Below are positions 1-5,089 of a DNA stretch of 11,947 nt, one piece after another. The position numbers were made by a program, and so were the translations under genes. Numbering within the stretch: position 1 is the stretch's first letter; each line of letters opens with the position of its first letter. A model generated the notes under the pieces. The model made no database searches and was not told the origin of the DNA. It saw only the letters and a program-made list of their open reading frames with translations. The stretch comes from Treponema sp. (GTDB lineage Bacteria; Spirochaetota; Spirochaetia; Treponematales; Treponemataceae), in assembly GCA_023231445.1 (NCBI GenBank), contig JALNVF010000101.1, forward strand, positions 1 to 11,947, read 5' to 3'.

Positions 1-34
1 ATAGTTATATAATTGATAAAAAGCATTAAAAAAT

Positions 35-58
35 GATATAGTCACTATATCTTTTTTT
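35..58. promoter_or_regulatory. 17-bp palindrome followed by a T run, upstream of the barrel-protein gene
   Basis: GATATAGT (35-42) and ACTATATC (44-51) are perfect inverted arms around one base, followed directly by seven T (52-58) and preceded by a run of A (28-33). It could be the terminator of a gene ending just left of the window, although the stem is entirely A/T-rich apart from two G/C pairs and would be weak. It could instead be an operator for the gene starting at 86. A TTGATA at 13-18 with GATATA at 35-40 is a possible sigma-70 promoter overlapping the palindrome, which would favour the operator reading. The sequence cannot separate these options. Confidence 0.4.
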
Positions 59-85
59 GGACAATTATTCTATCAGTGAGGAAAA

Positions 86-673
86 ATGAAACGGATTTTA
101 CCGCTCTTCTGCATGCTTCTTCTATGCATACCGGCAGCATTTGCAGACAACTCTGACCAGGGCGACCAGTACGATGACGGCAGTGCATTTAAATATAAGA
201 TGAACGGCGCAGGAGACCAGTATATACAAATCTCGCTCATGCCGAGTTTCCCGCTTAATTTCGACGGACAGTTATATACGGGCGGCGCAGCACAGCTCGG
301 GTACCGTCATTTCTTAACAGACTGGCTCGCAGTCGGCGGGGACGCCCTTGTAGGTTACAACCCGACGCTCGGAAGCAACATACTGAATTACTGGCCTGTC
401 ACCGCCTGTGTTATGTTCCAGCCGACAATCTGGCGTTTTGAATTTCCCATTTCTCTCGGCGCCGGCATAGCATTTGAAACATATCAGAGCAGAAAATATT
501 TTCCGGGGTTCGTACTAAAACCGGAAATCGGCGTATTTTACCGTTTCTCGGAAAGCTGGTCTTTCGGGATAGGTTCCAGTTTTATGTGGCTGCCTGAATG
601 GTATTCCGACAGCAAATACAATTTTGACGGCCTGTTCATGACAGCCTCACTTTCAGCCCGCTATCACTTCTAG
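86..673 (+). CDS. TP0733-like (OmpW-type) outer-membrane beta-barrel protein
   Basis: This 195-residue protein has a classical signal peptide: Lys2-Arg3, a hydrophobic core to about residue 18, and AFA at 18-20 as the probable cleavage site before Asp21. The mature part alternates aromatic/hydrophobic and polar residues in short strands (for example around 60-90, 105-130 and 145-195) and ends in Tyr-His-Phe. A terminal Phe is the usual signal recognised by the BAM assembly machinery. The size and pattern fit the small eight-stranded barrels called TP0733 or OmpW-like in treponemes. Its role in the outer membrane (structural or a pore) is unknown. The start is supported by GTGAGGAAAAATG, with GAGG as ribosome-binding site. 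It is probably co-transcribed with the lipoprotein gene nine bases downstream. The family call rests on memory of Treponema barrels, not on an alignment. Confidence 0.75.
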   Translation: MKRILPLFCMLLLCIPAAFADNSDQGDQYDDGSAFKYKMNGAGDQYIQISLMPSFPLNFDGQLYTGGAAQLGYRHFLTDWLAVGGDALVGYNPTLGSNILNYWPVTACVMFQPTIWRFEFPISLGAGIAFETYQSRKYFPGFVLKPEIGVFYRFSESWSFGIGSSFMWLPEWYSDSKYNFDGLFMTASLSARYHF

Positions 674-682
674 GATATAACA

Positions 683-1825
683 ATGAAAATTACGACAATC
701 ATCAGAGTTCCAATTTTTTCAGCATTACTAATCGTTGTACCGCTCTTCTTTACCGGATGTCAGGATGTCATTTATGCAAAGATTATGAATGAGGTGACGC
801 TGGATGATGCAACAATATCAGGATCTATAAATTCTATTGTACGGTATTCACCGGACTACATAACTACCCCGTCAGATTACACAGACTATATTTTTATAGA
901 GAACGGAAATGTATACTGCAAGAAAGCCTCTTCCGTTTCGCACGATACATGGAATAAATGCATGAACGGGCTTACGTCCGTCTCGTATGATTACTACAAC
1001 AAAACTTTCAACGGTATGCAGATCATTAAACTTGCCGCAGATTCCCAATATTTGTATGCGCTTGGTATAACATATGAAGAAGACGAAGATGAAGGGAAAA
1101 ACATCCCTTCCGCCGAATACCTGTACTATTATGACGGTTCCACCTGGAATAAGGTAACGAGCGTGACTACAGGTTCCACATCTACTTCATCTCCGACAAT
1201 TTTCTGTACAAATACACCGAATCCGGAATACAGGAAAGCATACCTGAGAACCAGCAGCGGAGTTTTCCTGCTGACAGGTGGTACACTTAATACAACACCC
1301 ACTGATTCAAGTGCAACGTCAGCATGTTCTGCCATATATGATTATGCTTCCGGTACCGTCTACTTTAACAATAACTGGGCAACAGGTTCAAACGCAACAA
1401 CATCGACGACGGCGTCCAGCACAGTATATTACTACTACGTAGATGACGATGTCCTGTATTATTCGACAGACCCTTCAAGTTTCACGTTATCTTCCGATCT
1501 TGGCATTACAGACATTATTTCCATGGCAGTTACAAGCAACGCAATCCTGCTCGGAACAAACGGCGGAGGCCTGTATAAGGTATCGAACACAGACGGTAAG
1601 CCCGGCGGCAGTACGGAAGACTTTTCAACGAATGCGGATTCGGCACTCGGTTCCCCGTACCGTATTCTTGCAATGCTCTCAGTAGACCCTTCGGACACTG
1701 AAACAGGGGCTACTATATATGCATCTGCAGATTTCTCCGGTACATCGTCGTCATCAACAGGCGATTACGACGACATAGGATTGTGGTCATATTATGCATC
1801 CAGAGGAAACTGGAACAGGGAATGA
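683..1825 (+). CDS. Surface lipoprotein, probable beta-propeller-like fold
   Basis: The N-terminus (residues 1-26) is a lipoprotein signal peptide ending in FFTGC, with Cys26 as the lipidated residue. Phe at -3 is outside the strict E. coli lipobox but normal for spirochaetes. The mature 355 residues are rich in Ser, Thr, Tyr and Asp with short repeated strands. The segment ILLGTNGGGLYKV (about residues 290-302) closely resembles the blade motif of two-component-type propeller repeats, and several 'xLYYYDG' and 'VYYYYVDDD' stretches look like further blades, so a periplasmic or surface propeller is inferred. Function is unknown. The ribosome-binding site AGGA (672-675) overlaps the stop codon of the barrel gene, so the two are an operon with probable translational coupling. 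A strong terminator follows 71 bases after the stop. Confidence 0.7.
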   Translation: MKITTIIRVPIFSALLIVVPLFFTGCQDVIYAKIMNEVTLDDATISGSINSIVRYSPDYITTPSDYTDYIFIENGNVYCKKASSVSHDTWNKCMNGLTSVSYDYYNKTFNGMQIIKLAADSQYLYALGITYEEDEDEGKNIPSAEYLYYYDGSTWNKVTSVTTGSTSTSSPTIFCTNTPNPEYRKAYLRTSSGVFLLTGGTLNTTPTDSSATSACSAIYDYASGTVYFNNNWATGSNATTSTTASSTVYYYYVDDDVLYYSTDPSSFTLSSDLGITDIISMAVTSNAILLGTNGGGLYKVSNTDGKPGGSTEDFSTNADSALGSPYRILAMLSVDPSDTETGATIYASADFSGTSSSSTGDYDDIGLWSYYASRGNWNRE

Positions 1826-1896
1826 GACACAGGATCTGCATCCATGCAAATCCTGCTCTGCAGCAATACCGGTATGCGGTATTACTGCCTCACTGG

Positions 1897-1926
1897 CGGC
1901 GCACATCCTTGTGCGCCGTTTTTTTT
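1897..1926 (+). terminator. Rho-independent terminator of the barrel/lipoprotein operon
   Basis: CGGCGCAC (1897-1904) and GTGCGCCG (1911-1918) form a perfect GC-rich 8-bp stem with a six-base loop, followed by eight T (1919-1926). It is a textbook intrinsic terminator in the plus direction and closes the unit starting at 86. Confidence 0.9.
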
Positions 1927-1940
1927 GCAAAGCACAGAAG

Positions 1941-1969
1941 AAGACAGCATGACTGGTGTATGTTATACT
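1941..1969 (+). promoter_or_regulatory. Putative extended -10 promoter of the left repeat copy
   Basis: TGTTATACT (1961-1969) is a TGn-extended -10 box (TATACT at 1964-1969), with AAGACA (1941-1946) at 17-bp spacing as a weak -35. The same arrangement is conserved in the right copy at 4521-4549. Transcription would run rightwards through the palindrome at 2015-2065 and the small reading frame at 2098. Confidence 0.5.
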
Positions 1970-1981
1970 ACTAGAGGAATT

Positions 1982-2097
1982 TTTAAAATGGGTATTTCCA
2001 GTTGTTTGACATATCGCATACCTGCGTTTTTCCCGAAAAACCCCAAAAATGCAGGGGGGTATGCGAAAATTGATAAGTTCATATAAAGGAAGGAATT
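1982..2097. repeat. Fold-back (MITE-like) insertion flanked by a 7-bp direct repeat
   Basis: Relative to the right repeat copy, which has one AGGAATT (4554-4560), the left copy has two (1975-1981 and 2091-2097) with 109 bases between. The extra DNA is a long imperfect palindrome. CGCATACC (2015-2022) pairs with GGTATGCG (2058-2065). TGCGTTTTT (2023-2031) pairs with AAAAATGCA (2045-2053), with one G-T position and a four-G bulge. Weaker similarity between the arms continues outwards. This is the appearance of a small non-autonomous element with a target-site duplication. The alternative is that the right copy lost the segment by recombination between the two AGGAATT repeats. No transposase gene is visible. 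Confidence 0.4.
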
Positions 2098-2223
2098 ATG
2101 CATATAAAAAAAGAGAAAAAAGGCGTAAGTGTCAAAAAACGGGTAATTACATCGGCAGGTATGCGAAACTGCTGTTGTAATGTATTACAGGATAACATGT
2201 TAGAGTATGCGGTCTTTGAATGA
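2098..2223 (+). CDS. Small putative protein (41 residues), possibly only a leader remnant
   Basis: The frame has a good ribosome-binding site (AAGGAAGGAATT just before ATG) and starts MHIKKEKKGV, a very lysine-rich N-terminus, with a Cys-Cys-Cys at 25-27. It ends at TGA 2221-2223. The equivalent position in the right repeat copy has ATA instead of ATG and lacks most of the body, so the frame is not conserved between the two copies. Part of it also encodes one arm of the hairpin at 2143-2188. I do not recognise the product. It may be untranslated, or a remnant of a larger gene start. The TGA overlaps a following ATG (2220-2222) in an ATGA arrangement, which would be typical of coupled genes, but the second frame stops after five codons. 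Confidence 0.25.
   Translation: MHIKKEKKGVSVKKRVITSAGMRNCCCNVLQDNMLEYAVFE
2143..2188. other. Imperfect hairpin with loop GTATGCGAAA
   Basis: Nested arms GTAAT (2143-2147)/ATTAC (2184-2188), TACA (2148-2151)/TGTA (2176-2179) and GCAG (2155-2158)/CTGC (2169-2172) enclose the loop GTATGCGAAA (2159-2168). The sequence GGTATGCGAAA also forms the outer right arm of the palindrome at 2015-2065, exactly 100 bases to the left (2058-2068). This suggests structured RNA or repeated element ends. Function is unknown. Confidence 0.4.
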
Positions 2224-2232
2224 TTGACCTGA

Positions 2233-2629
2233 GTTAAGGGATTAAGACCTGCTGGTATACTTTATTCAATTTCTCCACAGATTGTGTCAACGTTGAATAA
2301 TTTCAGGGATTGGGAATACAATAAAAATGTGTATCATAATCTGGCCACAAAGAACCGGGCGGTTATAACGGGCTTGTCATACTGCAGAATGTACCGTATT
2401 TTCACAATAAACTTGGAAAAAAAACGATTGATTTTACACTGATTGATGAACAAAAATTCGTCGATAAAGACGGCAAACATAGTGATGATAAAACAATGTA
2501 AAGAACTCTCTGAAAAAATGAACAGCAGCGGTGTTATTTATCCGCAAACAGTATATTTTGCACACGACTGCTTCCGGCGGTATAAATAATTTGATGCAGA
2601 TGGAGAACAGGTATCCGGTGCATGAACAT
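2233..2629 (+). pseudogene. Decayed coding remnant, several frames
   Basis: There is no intact gene in about 400 bases, but protein-like sequence continues from frame to frame. One frame reads to 2339 and includes STLNNFRDWEYNKNVYHN. A second is open from 2340 to the stop at 2499-2501 and includes GGYNGLVILQNVPYF and KKTIDFTLIDEQKFVDKDG. A third runs to TAA at 2587-2589 and includes CKELSEKMNSSGVIYPQTVY. After the stop it continues as FDADGEQVSGA. Passing from frame to frame in order, with no start codon and no ribosome-binding site for the whole, fits a frameshifted pseudogene. The family is not recognised. The segment ends next to the stop of the minus-strand gene at 2650. Confidence 0.4.
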
Positions 2630-2649
2630 ATCTCTGCGCAGTACGTCTT

Positions 2650-3294
2650 TTATTCGTCAAACGAAAGTTTCCAGCTTTGTACGGTAACTCCTGTTGCCTT
2701 GTAGTAGGTAAAGCCGTATTTCTCGAACGGTTCGTACGGTGTTGCCTCTGCAGCTTTTGGTAAATTAAGATACCTTCGTACATCGAATGCATCAGCCATC
2801 TGCTGCGGTGAATGTATAGGCGGTATTCTGTTTGAAAACAGACAGATTTTCATATTGCATTGGTCAAGACTGTCTTTTATTCGAGGGCAGCCGGTAAGTG
2901 TTTTGAGCGTCTGTTCCAGCTGGTACAGCGCATCGGATTCTTTCGAATTGATATTCCTGCTTTGTGACAGTTCGTTACAGACAAAAAAAGTATTCTCATC
3001 CTTCCGGTAAATCAGAAAATCGCACCGTTTCACGCCCGTCTGCCAGCTTTTCGGCAGGCTGTTTACGAATTTCTCATAATCGGTAACCGTTATATTTTCT
3101 TTATCAGGATTATGATAGGTGACTCCGCCTTCACCCGGCTGCTGAACGATGTGATTCTTCTTGTCCAGAAGATCAAAAGCCTCTTCGGCGGTCGTTTCAG
3201 TCGGTGCCTGTACGGAATTGATAATACTTTTTACCCCGTGCCGACTGCAGAGGGCGGGAACAAGTTCGGTAATCAGCAGTGTCTGTAAGTCCAT
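2650..3294 (-). CDS. ATPase-partner protein, possible PD-(D/E)XK-like fold lacking the Lys
   Basis: This 214-residue protein is soluble, without signal peptide or membrane segment. I do not recognise a named family. The most telling region is GVKRCDFLIYRKDE (87-100), then TFFVCNELSQS (102-112), then a helix ALYQLEQTLKTL (122-133) and a strand MKICLFSNR (148-156). The order 'Cys-Asp-hydrophobic strand, about 15 residues, strand ending in Glu-Leu-x, helix with Gln' is the layout of small PD-(D/E)XK-like proteins that read CD...ELK. Here D92, E108 and Q125 would be the equivalents, but the Lys is Ser110. It may therefore be inactive as a nuclease, use another residue, or be unrelated. Its start lies two bases after the stop of the ATPase gene, with no strong ribosome-binding site, so translation is probably coupled. 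It is the likely effector or adaptor of the pair. Confidence 0.6.
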   Translation of the reverse strand: MDLQTLLITELVPALCSRHGVKSIINSVQAPTETTAEEAFDLLDKKNHIVQQPGEGGVTYHNPDKENITVTDYEKFVNSLPKSWQTGVKRCDFLIYRKDENTFFVCNELSQSRNINSKESDALYQLEQTLKTLTGCPRIKDSLDQCNMKICLFSNRIPPIHSPQQMADAFDVRRYLNLPKAAEATPYEPFEKYGFTYYKATGVTVQSWKLSFDE

Positions 3295-3296
3295 GT

Positions 3297-4409
3297 TTAT
3301 AACTCGTTATATTCGCCGTATATTCTGGCTATCGGTTCGGACAGTACCGTCGTGTCGATAACTCCTGCGCTTTCGTTTTTAAGCTGCCGGACGGTACCGT
3401 TAATGACTTCGAATGCGGATATATCCGTAAGCGCAATACGCTTCTGCCTGATCAGCAGATTCAGATAATTGACGATATACGGGCTGTGCGTCGTTATCAT
3501 ACAGTTCATTTTGAACTGCGCGTCTTTATTTTCAAAACACTCGGCAATAATAAACGACAGCAGGTCCAGCTGGCTTGACGGATACAGGCTCAGCTCAGGT
3601 TCTTCAATGTGGAAGTACAGATTTCGATATACCATTTTTCCGATATCGGTTACCGGCCGGAACTGGCTGATATTATCGGAATCGGAAAGATTCGACAGGA
3701 TCGCGCGGTTAAACGAAGCGATCAAATCGTATTTTTCGGCAAAATATTTGATTATATAACTCAGCGGGGCAACGTTCTGCATACCCGACGATGCGGATTC
3801 AAAATGAATTGAATAATCAGGTCTGTCTGACGTACTGTTCTGTACGAAAAACTGTACACCGCTCGGTGTTTTCTTTTTTACCAGTTTGACTCCAAGATAC
3901 GGCAGATCGACATCGTTCATATACCGGGCAGCTTCCTGAAAATCGTGCCAGGTTTCGTTCAGAAAGAAAGAGTCTCCTTCAGGTATCTTTTTTGCCAGCA
4001 GATCGGGAATAACATTCCGTTTGTCGGAAATAAAACACATTTTATCAAGCGAAAGGTCTTGCGCGCCGATCGTGATGTTCGCGTATAATTTTCCGTTTTT
4101 ATAACTGATTTCATACGGTCCGCGGCTGTACACGATACAGGTATCCGGTTTAAAAAAATCCTCAAAACCGTTGTTCCTTTTATATTGATCGAACTGGAAT
4201 CTGAACGGGGATTTTGTAATTCCCGAGACTTTAAGATACGAACGAATGCAGAGTTTCTTATATATCCAGCGGAACAGGACAAGCACTTTCATAATAGTAC
4301 TTTTTCCGCTGCCCGATTCTCCGATAAAGACAGTAAGAGGCGTTATATTCTGCAGTGTAACGGTACGGAGCGGCCCGAAATTCTCGATTGTAAGGTTTTC
4401 CTGTAACAT
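3297..4409 (-). CDS. ABC/OLD-type AAA family ATPase (AAA_15/AAA_21-like)
   Basis: This 370-residue ATPase has the RecF/SMC/OLD head-domain order. It begins LTIENFGPLRTVTL (6-19) and has Walker A GESGSGKST (30-38), a signature-like SSGMQ (207-211), a Walker B strand LYFHIEEPE (264-272) with the Glu pair 269-270 in place of Asp-Glu, and the H-loop TTHSP (His308). IEEPE is normal for OLD-like ATPases. There is no TOPRIM nuclease domain after residue 310, so it differs from full OLD nucleases such as GajA. The short coiled-coil region of RecN/SMC proteins is replaced by a compact 170-residue insert (about 40-205). With the downstream 214-residue gene it forms a two-gene operon typical of phage-defence or conflict modules, but no exact named system is matched. 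The start is supported by a promoter at 4421-4449. No Shine-Dalgarno sequence is seen. Confidence 0.8.
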   Translation of the reverse strand: MLQENLTIENFGPLRTVTLQNITPLTVFIGESGSGKSTIMKVLVLFRWIYKKLCIRSYLKVSGITKSPFRFQFDQYKRNNGFEDFFKPDTCIVYSRGPYEISYKNGKLYANITIGAQDLSLDKMCFISDKRNVIPDLLAKKIPEGDSFFLNETWHDFQEAARYMNDVDLPYLGVKLVKKKTPSGVQFFVQNSTSDRPDYSIHFESASSGMQNVAPLSYIIKYFAEKYDLIASFNRAILSNLSDSDNISQFRPVTDIGKMVYRNLYFHIEEPELSLYPSSQLDLLSFIIAECFENKDAQFKMNCMITTHSPYIVNYLNLLIRQKRIALTDISAFEVINGTVRQLKNESAGVIDTTVLSEPIARIYGEYNEL

Positions 4410-4420
4410 ATATTGTCTTT

Positions 4421-4449
4421 AGTATATAGGTACATTCTCCTGCTTGCAA
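4421..4449 (-). promoter_or_regulatory. Sigma-70 promoter of the ATPase/partner operon
   Basis: Read on the minus strand, TTGCAA (4449-4444) lies 17 bp before TATACT (4426-4421). The -10 box ends 11 bases before the ATG at 4409, so the transcript would have an untranslated leader of only about 4-5 bases and no Shine-Dalgarno sequence. Confidence 0.65.
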
Positions 4450-4513
4450 GAGACAGATGATGCGGTGCATATAAAACAGAAAATAAGAAAACAGTCTTTC
4501 CGGACGGCTGAAT

Positions 4514-4615
4514 ACAGGAAAAGACAGTATGACTTGTGTATGATATAATACGAAGGAATTATACATATAGAAAATGAAAAAACAAGTTGAATGATTGACC
4601 TGAACCGAGGGATTA
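4514..4615 (+). repeat. Right copy of the duplicated promoter/leader segment (compact copy)
   Basis: This copy is collinear with 1934-2244 in three blocks (see that entry) but without its two extra stretches. The position of the left-copy ATG is ATA here (4561-4563). A six-codon frame MKKQVE (4574-4594) ends in GAATGA, as does the left frame. An overlapping frame from 4591 starts MIDLNRGIMI and stops after about 20 codons. Both copies look like starts of a vanished two-gene arrangement. Confidence 0.6.
4521..4549 (+). promoter_or_regulatory. Extended -10 promoter of the right repeat copy
   Basis: TGATATAAT (4541-4549) is a perfect TGn-extended -10 with consensus TATAAT (4544-4549). AAGACA (4521-4526) lies 17 bp upstream as a weak -35. 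The promoter reads into decayed sequence and would be ended by the terminator at 4955-4984. Confidence 0.55.
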
Positions 4616-4914
4616 TGATTATAAATCTGTCAAAGAAAAACTATTTGAGTTGATCCTTTAGTCAAAAATAGTATGTCAAAAGAAATCATGAAGGAGACGG
4701 ACAGAACTGAATATTGAGAGTCTGTTTTTGAGCAGTTCGTACAAAAAGGGTTGCCCTTTTGGAATACATATCAGTATTCTGCATAACCGGTGATCTTCAC
4801 GACGCGTAACGCCTGTAGTAATTGTTCCGGAAGTACATGATTAATTCCTGAGAAAGGCATGAATATACTTTGTATATGTACTATAAATTTTCTGCAGCAG
4901 CACTGTTTTCAGTG
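4616..4914. other. No intact gene; decayed coding fragments
   Basis: About 300 bases hold no frame with a start, a ribosome-binding site and useful length. Short protein-like fragments occur, such as DYKSVKEKLFELI around 4612-4652 and ESVFEQFVQKGLPFWNTYQYSA around 4718-4782, in plus-strand frames without continuity. Two small hairpins are present: AAAAGGG/CCCTTTT (4744-4760) and CACTG/CAGTG (4901-4914). They are too weak to assign a role. The stretch resembles the decayed DNA at 2233-2629. Confidence 0.4.
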
Positions 4915-4977
4915 TGAAACCAGGCTGGTTTCAGTATGAAACTAGTCTACTTTCAAAGTGAAACCAGGCTGGTTTCA
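4915..4977. repeat. Three tandem 19-bp palindromes at exact 22-bp pitch
   Basis: TGAAACCAGGCTGGTTTCA is found at 4915-4933 and again, identical, at 4959-4977. Between them, at 4937-4955, lies TGAAACTAGTCTACTTTCA. Each is an inverted repeat around one base; the middle one has one mismatched pair per arm. Starts are at 4915, 4937 and 4959, so the period is exactly 22 bp, with three-base spacers GTA and AAG. Such an array suits cooperative binding of a dimeric regulator on nearly the same face of the helix, 113-175 bp upstream of rarA. It could also be a triplicated terminator hairpin. There are no CRISPR-like spacers. Confidence 0.8.
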
Positions 4978-4984
4978 CTTTTTT
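4955..4984 (+). terminator. Intrinsic terminator formed by the third palindrome
   Basis: AAAGTGAAACCA (4955-4966) and TGGTTTCACTTT (4970-4981) form a 12-bp stem with a GGC loop, and six T run from 4979 to 4984. It would stop rightward transcription from the promoter at 4521-4549 before rarA. Confidence 0.6.
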
Positions 4985-5073
4985 ACTGCCGTTCTATCCG
5001 GAAGTCGCGCGAATAAGGGTGAGCAGTGCTTTTTGTCGAATTTTACCGTCTCATAGCTCAATCATCCGTTTTC

Positions 5074-5082
5074 TGCTATACT
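5074..5082 (+). promoter_or_regulatory. Extended -10 promoter of rarA, leaderless arrangement
   Basis: TGCTATACT (5074-5082) is a TGn-extended -10 box. No convincing -35 is seen. Only seven bases (5083-5089) separate it from the ATG at 5090, so the transcript should begin at or next to the start codon. Confidence 0.55.
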
Positions 5083-5089
5083 TATATAT

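Larger units (their letters stand above)
1934..2244 (+). repeat. Left copy of a duplicated promoter/leader segment (expanded copy)
   Basis: Three blocks match the segment at 4514-4615 in the same order. Block A (1934-1981 versus 4514-4560) includes AAGACAG, TATGACT/CATGACT, TGTGTATG-like sequence and AGGAATT. Block B (2089-2121 versus 4552-4582) starts GAAGGAATTAT, then CATATA and A-rich sequence. Block C (2216-2244 versus 4587-4615) is TTGAATGATTGACCTGA, four mismatches, then GGGATTA. In the right copy the blocks are contiguous. Here about 110 bases separate A from B and about 95 separate B from C, and both extra stretches fold into hairpins. This looks like two paralogous gene starts that have decayed. 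The alignment was made by eye. Confidence 0.65.

Noticed and set aside
2516..2545. Possible terminator for the ATPase operon on the minus strand (AACA...TGTT then T run)
   Set aside because: Only a four-base stem can form before the T run, and it lies over 100 bases from the stop. Not convincing.
2538..2792. 84-residue minus-strand frame overlapping the end of the partner gene
   Set aside because: It overlaps the 2650-3294 gene in another frame, has low protein character and has no start signal.
4744..4760. Hairpin AAAAGGG-TTG-CCCTTTT as a terminator
   Set aside because: The stem has only three GC pairs and only four T, which are part of the stem, so no U tail remains.
4915..4977. CRISPR array or type III toxin-antitoxin repeat array
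   Set aside because: Units are contiguous palindromes with only three-base spacers, not unique spacers of about 30 bases. No cas or ToxN-like gene is downstream; the next gene is rarA.
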